This document shows positions 1 to 5,291 of a stretch of DNA of 5,291 nt, one piece after another (position 1 is the stretch's first letter; every line of letters begins with the position of its first letter). This stretch comes from Candidatus Zixiibacteriota bacterium (GTDB lineage Bacteria > Blakebacterota > Blakebacteria > Blakebacterales > Blakebacteraceae). The DNA lies in assembly GCA_030604325.1 (NCBI GenBank), contig JAUVWC010000117.1, positions 1 through 5,291 of the forward strand. Reading direction: 5' to 3'. The notes under the pieces are model-generated. The model was not told the DNA's origin. It did no database searches and was given only the letters and a program-made list of their open reading frames with translations. A program made the position numbers and the translations under genes.

Positions 1-1050
1 AAATCCTCACCCACCGTCATGGTGCCTGAGGGGAACATCGTCAACGGCTGGCCGCAGAATCCCGCGTTCGATCCCTTCACACAGGCGGATGTGCCCGGGG
101 CGGTGCTCCTCGGAGCCCGGCAGCTCGCTTTCCTGCGGGATTGGGCGGCCGACTGGTCGCACGGGACATGGATGAAGGTTGTACTCTCCCAGACGATCTT
201 CTCCAATGTGGCCACCATCCCCCGGGAGGCCAGGAGCGGAGCCGTGTTGCCCGGGCTGCCCATCCTGCCGCGGGATGAGTACCCGGAGGACTATAAGAAG
301 GCGGCCGACGGCGACTCCAACGGCTGGCCACCGTCGGGCAGGAACAGGGCGCTGCGTGAGATGCGCCGCGCCTTCGCGGTCCATATTGCCGGCGACCAGC
401 ATCTGGGCAGTACGATCCAGTATGGAGTGGATGACTGGGGTGACGCTGGCTTTGCCCTCTGCGTTCCCTCGGTGGGGAACACCTGGCCCCGGCGCTGGTT
501 CCCACCCGAGCCCGGTATGAACCGTGAACCCGGCTCCCCGCAGTACACCGGTGACTTCTTCGACGGATTCGGCAACCGGATGACTGTCCACGCGGTCTCC
601 AATCCCTACCTGACGGGTATCGAACCTACGAATCTGCACGATCGCGTGCCCGGATACGGGATCGTCAGGTTCAACCGCACCACCCGGGATATCACTATAG
701 AGTGCTGGCCGCGCTGGGTGGATCCGTCCACGCCGGGTGCGGAGCAGTACCCCGGCTGGCCGGTACGGCTGCATCAGCTCGACAACTATAGCCGGCAGGC
801 GGTGGGCTACCTGCCCCGGATCGAAATCAGCGGACTGGAAGACCCGGTTGTGCAGGTCGTCGAAGAGGGCACGAGTGAGATCGTCTACACCATCCGGGTG
901 AAGGGGGCGAGTTTCCATCCCCAGGTGTTTACCGAAGGCACCTACATACTCGTCGTGGGTGATCCCGATCTAGGGAAGGAGAAACGATTCGCCGGACTGC
1001 GACCGGTGAAGGCCAAAGAGGAGGCTCCGACCCTCCAGGTTACTTTCTGA
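1..1050 (+). CDS. PhoD-like metallophosphoesterase (alkaline phosphatase D family), 5' partial
   Basis: The frame is open from the first base to a TGA at 1048-1050, giving 349 residues with the N-terminus outside the window. The ATG at 19 is an internal Met: the frame continues upstream without a stop and has no ribosome binding site. The segment LLGARQLAFLRDW followed by KVVLSQT (about nt 106-204) matches the 'LG..Q..FL..W...KV..SQ' stretch of PhoD-type phosphatases. DSNGWP plus GRNR (nt 313-348) and AGDQHLGS (nt 388-411) follow; the His of GDQH (nt 400-402) is the expected metal ligand. A tail rich in Trp and Pro (WPRRWFPP, about nt 484-510) and a beta-rich C-terminal segment (about nt 830-1020) complete it. 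PhoD enzymes are exported phosphomonoesterases or phosphodiesterases that release phosphate. The N-terminal metal ligands and any Tat signal cannot be seen here. The exact substrate is unknown; this long C-terminal variant is a distinct branch from Bacillus PhoD. Confidence 0.8.
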   Translation, partial: KSSPTVMVPEGNIVNGWPQNPAFDPFTQADVPGAVLLGARQLAFLRDWAADWSHGTWMKVVLSQTIFSNVATIPREARSGAVLPGLPILPRDEYPEDYKKAADGDSNGWPPSGRNRALREMRRAFAVHIAGDQHLGSTIQYGVDDWGDAGFALCVPSVGNTWPRRWFPPEPGMNREPGSPQYTGDFFDGFGNRMTVHAVSNPYLTGIEPTNLHDRVPGYGIVRFNRTTRDITIECWPRWVDPSTPGAEQYPGWPVRLHQLDNYSRQAVGYLPRIEISGLEDPVVQVVEEGTSEIVYTIRVKGASFHPQVFTEGTYILVVGDPDLGKEKRFAGLRPVKAKEEAPTLQVTF

Positions 1051-1083
1051 TTCTCCGTCGCGTGATGTAACGTATTGAATGAT

Positions 1084-1095
1084 GGGAGGCGGGAG
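1084..1095 (+). promoter_or_regulatory. Ribosome binding site(s) of the aldo/keto reductase gene
   Basis: Two purine-rich Shine-Dalgarno-like cores lie in tandem: GGGAGG at 1084-1089 and GGGAG at 1091-1095. The first is 6 bases before a TTG at 1096 and the second is 6 bases before a GTG at 1102. Both argue against the more distant in-frame TTG at 1075, which has no such core in front of it. Confidence 0.6.
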
Positions 1096-1101
1096 TTGAC
1101 T

Positions 1102-2247
1102 GTGCAGTACAGGAAGTTGGGCCGAACGGGTGAAGAGGTCTCCATCCTCGGTTTCGGGGCCATGCGTCTGCCCGTTATCGGCGGTGACGAAGGGCGTATC
1201 GATGAGGAAGCGGCCACCCAGCTGCTCCACCACGCCGTTGAGAGGGGTGTCAATTATGTCGACACAGCCTGGTCCTACCACCGGGGCAACAGTGAACGGT
1301 GGCTTGGAGAAGTGCTGGAGGGCGGGCTCAGGCAGAAGGTCCATCTGGCCACCAAGCTCCCTTCCTGGGAGATCCAGACGCGGGAGGACTGCGACAGGTA
1401 TCTGAACGAGCAGCTCGCACGACTGAAGACACCGCACATCGATTTCTATCTGCTGCATACCCTGACCAGAGACTGGTGGAACAAGCTAAGGGATCTGGGG
1501 GTGCTGGAATTCCTGGACAGCGCGCTCAGAGAGGGGAGGATCCGCTACGCCGGCTTCTCCTTCCACGACGATTTCTCTCTCTTCCAGGAGATCGTGGACG
1601 CTTACGACTGGTCGTTCTGCCAGATCCAGTACAACTACATGGATGAACTGTACCAGGCCGGCAGGAAAGGACTGGAGTATGCCTTCGAGCGGGACCTGGG
1701 AGTAGTTGTGATGGAGCCGCTCCGCGGCGGCACCCTCGCCGGCAGATTGCCGGCGGATATTGTCGAGATCATGGAAGGACATATAGAGAAGCGCAGGCCG
1801 GCGGAGTGGGCATTAAGGTGGGTCTGGAACCATCCTGAAGTATCACTGGCTCTGAGCGGCATGAATTCTCTCGACCAGCTCGAAGAGAATGTTGCCACCG
1901 CCTCGAATGCCGGGCCCGGTAGTATGAGTGAAGAGGAGCTGGATGTCATCCGCAGAGTAAGGGAGAAGTACCGTGAGCGTGAATCTGTGCCCTGCACGGT
2001 CTGCGGTTATTGCCTACCCTGTCCCGAGGGGGTGAATATTCCCAAGATCTTCTCCTTCTACAATGAGGGGGCGATGTTCAGTGACTGGAAGGAGCCCTCA
2101 GGTTACTACAGGGATATGATGAATCCCGATGAGCGGGTTCCCAACTGTGTGGAATGCGGTGACTGCGAAGAGACCTGCCCGCAGCATATTGCGATCATTG
2201 AGGAATTAATATCTGCTCACCGGTTCCTCTCCGGTGAAGACGGGTAA
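1102..2247 (+). CDS. Aldo/keto reductase with C-terminal two-[4Fe-4S] ferredoxin-like domain
   Basis: Predicted soluble cytoplasmic oxidoreductase of 381 residues. Residues 1-290 form the aldo/keto reductase barrel, starting with the family-typical QYRKLGRTG. The catalytic tetrad is visible: D54 and Y59 in VDTAWSY, K85 in ATKLP and H119 in YLLHT. Residues 298-308 give C-x2-C-x2-C-x2-CP and residues 349-360 give C-x2-C-x2-C-x3-CP, eight cysteines that should bind two [4Fe-4S] clusters. This architecture (the COG1453 type) is common in anaerobes and suggests electrons pass between a ferredoxin-like tail and the barrel, instead of, or in addition to, NAD(P)H; the substrate is unknown. I chose GTG 1102 because it gives the usual 'MQYRKLG' N-terminus and has a well-placed ribosome binding site; TTG 1096 (+2 residues) is nearly as good, and TTG 1075 (+9) is less likely. 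It follows the phosphatase gene by about 50 bases on the same strand, so co-transcription is possible. Confidence 0.9.
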   Translation: MQYRKLGRTGEEVSILGFGAMRLPVIGGDEGRIDEEAATQLLHHAVERGVNYVDTAWSYHRGNSERWLGEVLEGGLRQKVHLATKLPSWEIQTREDCDRYLNEQLARLKTPHIDFYLLHTLTRDWWNKLRDLGVLEFLDSALREGRIRYAGFSFHDDFSLFQEIVDAYDWSFCQIQYNYMDELYQAGRKGLEYAFERDLGVVVMEPLRGGTLAGRLPADIVEIMEGHIEKRRPAEWALRWVWNHPEVSLALSGMNSLDQLEENVATASNAGPGSMSEEELDVIRRVREKYRERESVPCTVCGYCLPCPEGVNIPKIFSFYNEGAMFSDWKEPSGYYRDMMNPDERVPNCVECGDCEETCPQHIAIIEELISAHRFLSGEDG

Positions 2248-2252
2248 AGATA

Positions 2253-2440
2253 TTAGGCGAGAAGACGTTTGACCTCTCCCACTGCTCCCGGCGCATCGGG
2301 CGAATATCCGTCCGCGCCTATCCGGTCGGCGAAATCACCGGTCAGTGGAGCGCCGCCGACGATGGTACGGATCTCTGATCCCAGGCCGCGTTCGGTTATT
2401 CGTTCAATGACACTGCGCATTTCGTTTGTAGATGTTTTGA
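2253..2440 (-). pseudogene. C-terminal remnant of a corrinoid (B12-binding) protein
   Basis: Read on the minus strand, the frame ending at the TAA 2255-2253 encodes the end of a cobalamin-binding domain of the MtaC/MtbC type: TSTNEMRSVIER, then IRTIVGGAP, DFADRIGADGYSPDA and a KRLL terminus. The Gly-Gly of VGGAP is the conserved cobalamin-contact glycine pair near the domain's end. These proteins are normally a little over 200 residues; only about 55-60 remain. The DxHxxG motif carrying the cobalt-ligating His and the N-terminal helical cap are absent. The frame stays open to a TTG at 2483, overlapping the lipoprotein gene by 26 bases, but residues before about 2440 no longer look like the family and no ribosome binding site is evident. 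The fragment cannot bind B12 as the family does. I read it as a 5'-truncated gene. A small translated protein coupled to the upstream lipoprotein gene is the less likely alternative. The intact frame suggests recent loss. Confidence 0.7.
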
Positions 2441-2457
2441 GGAACAGATGTGAACTG

Positions 2458-3711
2458 TTAAGGAGTGACCGGTTGGTCTCCAAGCGGTGTATCGCTGTAG
2501 ATGTGCATCAGGTGATGGTCCCACTGCTGATTCACACCCGAGACGCCTGCCACGTGTCCGCCGGTCAAGAGAATGTGTATGCGACCGGAGGCCTCCCGAA
2601 CCATCCGGATATTGAACGGGCTGAAGTCGGGCAGTCTTAGATTGCCGGCTACCTGGGCCCGCCCCCACGTACCGTCATCCAACAGACTGATAAACCAGAT
2701 CTGGTACTGCTCATCCCAATCCTGGTACAGAATATATATGAGGCTGGGAAAACCTCTCTCGTCCAGTACTAGATCCATATTGTGCCAGAAGAGGTTCTCG
2801 TCCTCGACCACCGGACGCACGTGCCACTTGTATATTCCCTGTGCTGTATCATAGACTTCCTCAGCCACACGTATGGTATACCTGTGCCGCATCGCCAGGA
2901 CGCTTCTATCATCGGAGCGGAGCCGGAGCAGGTAGGGCAGACCATCCGGGATGCGGAGGCGCTCCATCCATCCATCCGCCGGCCGCCGCCAGTAGTAGTG
3001 TCCTTGGCTGTTAGCCTGGAAGACAACGTGTTCGTAGCCACTCTCACCCACCATCAGTTCTGTTGTGCCGAGAACGTTTTGGCTGCCGGGCACAACCCCC
3101 AGGCTCCAGCCGTTTCCCTCCTGCCGGAACAGCCATAGCCTGTCCACATCCGCATCACGCAGTACAGCACGGATCCGTCCGTCGGTACCGTAGGCGAGAT
3201 CTGCTGATTCGTGTGTCCATGCTGCAGGGCGGGGATAGTAGGCACTCCTCATGGTCGCTTCCAATGTGGATAATGTAAGTTCGTTGGTAAGAGATGTGCC
3301 GACCGAGAGGATATGCATATCTGATCCGGAAGCGTACATCAGGGCGGCATCTCCCCCTGGACCTGCTGCAATGTGCGTGTAGTCGGCCGAACCAGTACCA
3401 CTTACGACGGGTCCCTCCAGGTGAACCCACGCATCTCCTTCAAGGCGGCTGACCCGTAGGGTCGTACCCTCGTGGATGTAGGAGGCCAGGACCACACCAT
3501 CATTGGTGATAGCCATGTCCAGTGCCGAGATCTTGCCGGTTGCGACCACGCTCTGTTCCCATTGAGCGGTAAATATCGAGACCGGTTTGGGATCTGATCC
3601 CAGGAGCAGATCGCACCCGCTGAGCAGCGTTGCAGCGAGGAGCACTCCGAGCCAAGGCGAAGCTGGCCGTCGAATGGATTGCAGCGGAGAGAATAAGGTT
3701 GCAGTGAACAC
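2458..3711 (-). CDS. Lipoprotein with probable beta-propeller fold, function unknown
   Basis: A complete minus-strand gene of 417 residues from GTG 3711 to TAA 2460-2458. The N-terminus has a positive patch (IRR), a hydrophobic run (WLGVLLAATLLSG) and a lipobox LLSGC with the lipidated Cys at residue 33, so it should be an exported, membrane-anchored lipoprotein. Asp follows the Cys directly, which in E. coli would favour retention at the inner membrane, but that rule may not hold here. The mature part has repeating units: a beta strand with a D/G-rich turn (TNDGVVLASY, GTDGRIRAVL, DERGFPSLIY, EASGRIHILL), often closed 15-20 residues later by G/D-x-W turns (GDAW 92-95, GNGW 199-202, ADGW 245-248, DGTW 346-349). 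This implies six or seven propeller blades. I do not recognise a catalytic motif or named family. GTG 3711 is preferred because GAGGAA lies 7 bases upstream. GTG 3726 and GTG 3765 are in-frame alternatives that give an over-long signal region. The gene is divergent from the peptidase gene. Confidence 0.8.
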   Translation of the reverse strand: MFTATLFSPLQSIRRPASPWLGVLLAATLLSGCDLLLGSDPKPVSIFTAQWEQSVVATGKISALDMAITNDGVVLASYIHEGTTLRVSRLEGDAWVHLEGPVVSGTGSADYTHIAAGPGGDAALMYASGSDMHILSVGTSLTNELTLSTLEATMRSAYYPRPAAWTHESADLAYGTDGRIRAVLRDADVDRLWLFRQEGNGWSLGVVPGSQNVLGTTELMVGESGYEHVVFQANSQGHYYWRRPADGWMERLRIPDGLPYLLRLRSDDRSVLAMRHRYTIRVAEEVYDTAQGIYKWHVRPVVEDENLFWHNMDLVLDERGFPSLIYILYQDWDEQYQIWFISLLDDGTWGRAQVAGNLRLPDFSPFNIRMVREASGRIHILLTGGHVAGVSGVNQQWDHHLMHIYSDTPLGDQPVTP

Positions 3712-3718
3712 AGATGCG

Positions 3719-3724
3719 TTCCTC
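3719..3724 (-). promoter_or_regulatory. Ribosome binding site of the lipoprotein gene
   Basis: On the minus strand the sequence GAGGAA sits 7 bases upstream of GTG 3711. Neither alternative start has a comparable site: GTG 3765 is preceded by A+T-rich sequence without purine runs, and GTG 3726 has only a weak GGA. This site decides the start chosen for the lipoprotein. Confidence 0.5.
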
Positions 3725-3835
3725 ACGGATCCGGATTGTGCACAGACGACGGTGCGGGTACACACATTGTCTACGGGAATATATTGATGAATGTTGAATT
3801 CAAACCCCTAAGAAAATGTTAACAAGGCAAAAGTG

Positions 3836-3865
3836 GCAGGCTTTGCACCAACAACAGGGGCCTGC
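3836..3865. repeat. Inverted repeat in the divergent intergenic region
   Basis: The arms GCAGGC (3836-3841) and GCCTGC (3860-3865) are perfect reverse complements separated by 18 bases. They bracket the -35/spacer part of the candidate promoter for the peptidase gene, and the right arm abuts its -10 hexamer. The position would suit a repressor or activator binding as a dimer, but six-base arms also occur by chance. Confidence 0.35.
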
Positions 3866-3871
3866 TACACT
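3843..3871 (+). promoter_or_regulatory. Candidate sigma-70-type extended -10 promoter for the M28 peptidase gene
   Basis: TTGCAC (3843-3848) and TACACT (3866-3871) are separated by 17 bases. The -10 element is preceded by TGC (3863-3865), an extended -10 signature. The -35 matches the consensus only in its TTG, while the -10 matches at four of six positions. Transcription would start near 3878 and leave a leader of about 58 bases before ATG 3936. This is a prediction from sequence only. Confidence 0.45.
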
Positions 3872-3900
3872 CGGCGCATCGACGTCAAGTGGAGTTTTGT

Positions 3901-3913
3901 ATATGCTGCATAT
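3901..3913. repeat. Short palindrome in the peptidase leader
   Basis: ATATGC and GCATAT are perfect inverted arms around a single central T. The element lies downstream of the predicted transcription start and upstream of the ribosome binding site, a place where an operator could act. It may equally be chance, and it includes the weaker alternative ATG at 3903. Confidence 0.25.
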
Positions 3914-3921
3914 CCTCTCTC

Positions 3922-3927
3922 AAGGAG
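3922..3927 (+). promoter_or_regulatory. Ribosome binding site of the M28 peptidase gene
   Basis: AAGGAG, close to the ideal Shine-Dalgarno sequence, lies 8 bases before ATG 3936. It decides the start in favour of 3936 over the in-frame ATG at 3903, which has GGAG at 3891-3894. Starting at 3936 puts the signal peptide directly at the N-terminus. Confidence 0.7.
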
Positions 3928-3935
3928 CATCAAGC

Positions 3936-5291
3936 ATGAGGCGAAGTATGCTGTGCGTCCTTCTGGCGGTTGTGGTCCCGACCTCCGGTTTGCAGGCCCA
4001 GGAACCTGTCGACCTGGAGATGATCGCTAATATCAGGGAAGAAGGCCTTCAGCGATCACAGGTCATGCAGATCTTTGACCAGTTCGTCATCGTCTTCGGC
4101 CCCCGGCTGACCGCCTCGCCTGCCCATAACGAGGCGGCTGGTTGGGCTCGTGACAAACTGGTCGAATGGGGACTGGCGAATTCCCATCTCGAGGAGTGGC
4201 AGTTCGGCCGCGGCTGGACACTGGAAGGTTTCTCGCTGGAGATGCTCGAGCCGCGGTACCTGCCTCTGATCGGTTATCCAAAGGCATGGAGCCCCTCGAC
4301 ACGAGGGAGGTTGATCGGTCGGCCGATGATGCTGGCCGGCAAGTCGGCCGAAGAGCTCGCCCGATATGAAGGACGGCTCGAGGGAGCCATCGTCATGACC
4401 CGGCCGATCGAGACAAGGTTCATCCGTCAGGACCGTGAGCCGCCAAGTAGCGATCCTCCTGGTGGGTATGAACCCTTGCCATCTCAGCAACAAGCCGTCG
4501 ACCGACGTGCCCTGGCCAGGATGCTCCGCGACGAGCAGGTGGGGGTGACGCTGGAGCCGAGTCGTGGGGAACACGGAACGATCTTCGTCCTGGGCCGCGA
4601 TGGCGGTGGCGATGCAGCCCCGTCGGTGGTGGTGACCGCGGAGCACTACAACACGATCTCCCGTCTCCTGGAGCGCGGGATCGCCGTCGAGTTAGCGGTG
4701 GAGATTCGAGCCCGTTTCCACGAGGAGAACACCAACAGCTGCAACGTCATCGCCGAGATCCCGGGGGTGGATCCGGAGATCGGGGATGAAGTGGTCATGG
4801 TCGGCGCCCACCTCGATTCGTGGCATTCCTCGCCCGGCGCCACAGACAACGCAGATGGTTGTGCCGTGGCCATGGAAGCGTTGAGGATTCTGAAGACCCT
4901 GGGAGTGAGGCCCCGCCGGACGATCCGCATCGCCCTGTGGGGAGGTGAGGAACAGGGCCTTCTCGGTTCGAGACGATATGTTGAACAGCATCTGGCGGGT
5001 GAGGAAAACCGGCAGGCCCGCGATAAATTCTCCATCTACCTCAACCTCGATCCGGGAGGAGGCCCCATCTACGGCTTCTTTCTGGAGGGGAACGAAGCCA
5101 TCCGTCCGATTTTCGGAGCATACCTGAAACCGTTTGAAGATCTTGGGGCCACCACTCTGACGATGCAGGGTATCGGCAGTACCGATCACGTGCCGTTCAT
5201 CAGAGTAGGGATTCCGGCCTTTCAGGCCATCCACGACTACACCGACTACGACGTCCGGACGCACCACACCAACATGGATACTTATGAGAGG
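3936..5291 (+). CDS. Secreted M28-family zinc metallopeptidase, 3' partial
   Basis: An open frame of 452 codons runs from ATG 3936 to the last base with no stop, so the C-terminus lies outside the window. Residues 1-21 are a Sec signal peptide (MRR, a hydrophobic core, then LQA before Gln22). Residues 55-80 (GPRLTAS ... WGL) are the usual N-terminal element of the family, and about 120-255 look like a PA-type insert. The catalytic domain starts near 265 and carries all expected sites: H292 in AHLDSW, D304 in TDNADG, E338 (general base) and E339 in GGEEQG, D372 in NLDPGG, and H444 in HHTNMDT. These should bind two zinc ions and hydrolyse N-terminal peptide bonds in the periplasm or outside the cell, for nutrient peptides or turnover; carboxypeptidase specificity is also known in the family. 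Related proteins run somewhat beyond 500 residues, so I expect 50-80 residues to be missing. The lipoprotein gene is divergent from it across about 220 bases. Confidence 0.92.
   Translation, partial: MRRSMLCVLLAVVVPTSGLQAQEPVDLEMIANIREEGLQRSQVMQIFDQFVIVFGPRLTASPAHNEAAGWARDKLVEWGLANSHLEEWQFGRGWTLEGFSLEMLEPRYLPLIGYPKAWSPSTRGRLIGRPMMLAGKSAEELARYEGRLEGAIVMTRPIETRFIRQDREPPSSDPPGGYEPLPSQQQAVDRRALARMLRDEQVGVTLEPSRGEHGTIFVLGRDGGGDAAPSVVVTAEHYNTISRLLERGIAVELAVEIRARFHEENTNSCNVIAEIPGVDPEIGDEVVMVGAHLDSWHSSPGATDNADGCAVAMEALRILKTLGVRPRRTIRIALWGGEEQGLLGSRRYVEQHLAGEENRQARDKFSIYLNLDPGGGPIYGFFLEGNEAIRPIFGAYLKPFEDLGATTLTMQGIGSTDHVPFIRVGIPAFQAIHDYTDYDVRTHHTNMDTYER

Noticed and set aside
7..918. A 303-residue open frame on the minus strand opposite the phosphatase gene
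   Set aside because: It lies entirely antisense to a clearly recognisable coding frame. Its composition (many Arg, Pro, Gly and His) is that of a shadow of G+C-rich codons, and it has no recognisable domain.
2217..2237. Hairpin TCACCGG / CCGGTGA as an intrinsic terminator
   Set aside because: The stem is short, the plus-strand copy lies inside the coding sequence, and neither strand has a T-run after it.
2269..2640. A 123-residue plus-strand open frame across the corrinoid remnant and the lipoprotein 3' end
   Set aside because: It crosses two features on the other strand that have recognisable protein content, has no ribosome binding site, and shows no family resemblance.
3778..3783. TATATT on the minus strand as a -10 element for the lipoprotein gene
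   Set aside because: The hexamer is good, but no -35 match occurs at an acceptable spacing; the nearest TTGAAT is only 14 bases away, and A+T-rich intergenic DNA gives such hexamers by chance. If real, it would place the RNA start just before 3765 and favour the shorter start codons.
3712..3935. The missing 5' half of the corrinoid gene on the far side of the lipoprotein gene (an insertion splitting one gene)
   Set aside because: No minus-strand frame here resembles the N-terminal part of a B12-binding protein. The region is A+T-richer non-coding DNA followed directly by the peptidase gene.
3903..3938. ATG at 3903 as the start of the M28 peptidase
   Set aside because: It is in frame and has GGAG 8 bases upstream, but it would add 11 residues before the positively charged start of the signal peptide. 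ATG 3936 has a better ribosome binding site.
4056..4646. A 196-residue minus-strand open frame opposite the peptidase gene, and another at 4692-5267
   Set aside because: Both are antisense to the M28 peptidase frame, which carries all catalytic motifs. They are low-complexity shadows without a start signal or domain.

Overview
The window is a protein-coding stretch of G+C-rich bacterial DNA with four substantial genes, one gene remnant and one compact divergent control region. A lipobox-bearing protein and a Sec-type secreted peptidase point to a Gram-negative cell. The mix of a secreted M28 peptidase, a PhoD-like phosphatase, a ferredoxin-tailed aldo/keto reductase and a trace of a corrinoid protein would fit lineages such as Acidobacteriota, Gemmatimonadota or Latescibacterota-type bacteria. 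That placement is a guess from protein style, not a demonstrated assignment.

Layout. Positions 1-1050 (+) hold the C-terminal part of a PhoD-like metallophosphoesterase whose N-terminus lies outside the window. About 50 bases later on the same strand is a complete aldo/keto reductase with two C-terminal [4Fe-4S] motifs (about 1102-2247). Five bases beyond its stop, on the opposite strand, ends a fragment (2253 to about 2440) that reads as the last 55-60 residues of a corrinoid (B12-binding) protein. The rest of that gene is missing. Its place is taken by a complete minus-strand lipoprotein gene (2458-3711) of probable beta-propeller fold. Its stop codon lies about 20 bases from where the corrinoid similarity ends.

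From about 3712 to 3935 lies a divergent intergenic region with a candidate extended -10 promoter, an inverted repeat, a short palindrome and a strong ribosome binding site, all oriented towards the last gene. That gene, an M28-family zinc peptidase with a signal peptide, starts at 3936 (+) and is still open at the window end. It carries the full set of M28 metal ligands, and only a C-terminal tail should be missing.

How the genes fit together. The phosphatase and the reductase could share a transcript. The lipoprotein and the peptidase are divergent neighbours, both exported, and may act in the envelope or periplasm, but nothing ties them to one pathway. The reductase and the corrinoid remnant may once have belonged to an anaerobic or C1-type redox neighbourhood that has since been eroded. 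I see no tRNA, rRNA, CRISPR array, transposase or phage gene. The most notable points are the truncated corrinoid gene at a probable rearrangement junction and the unassigned propeller lipoprotein beside it. I do not see strong evidence for a new multi-gene system.
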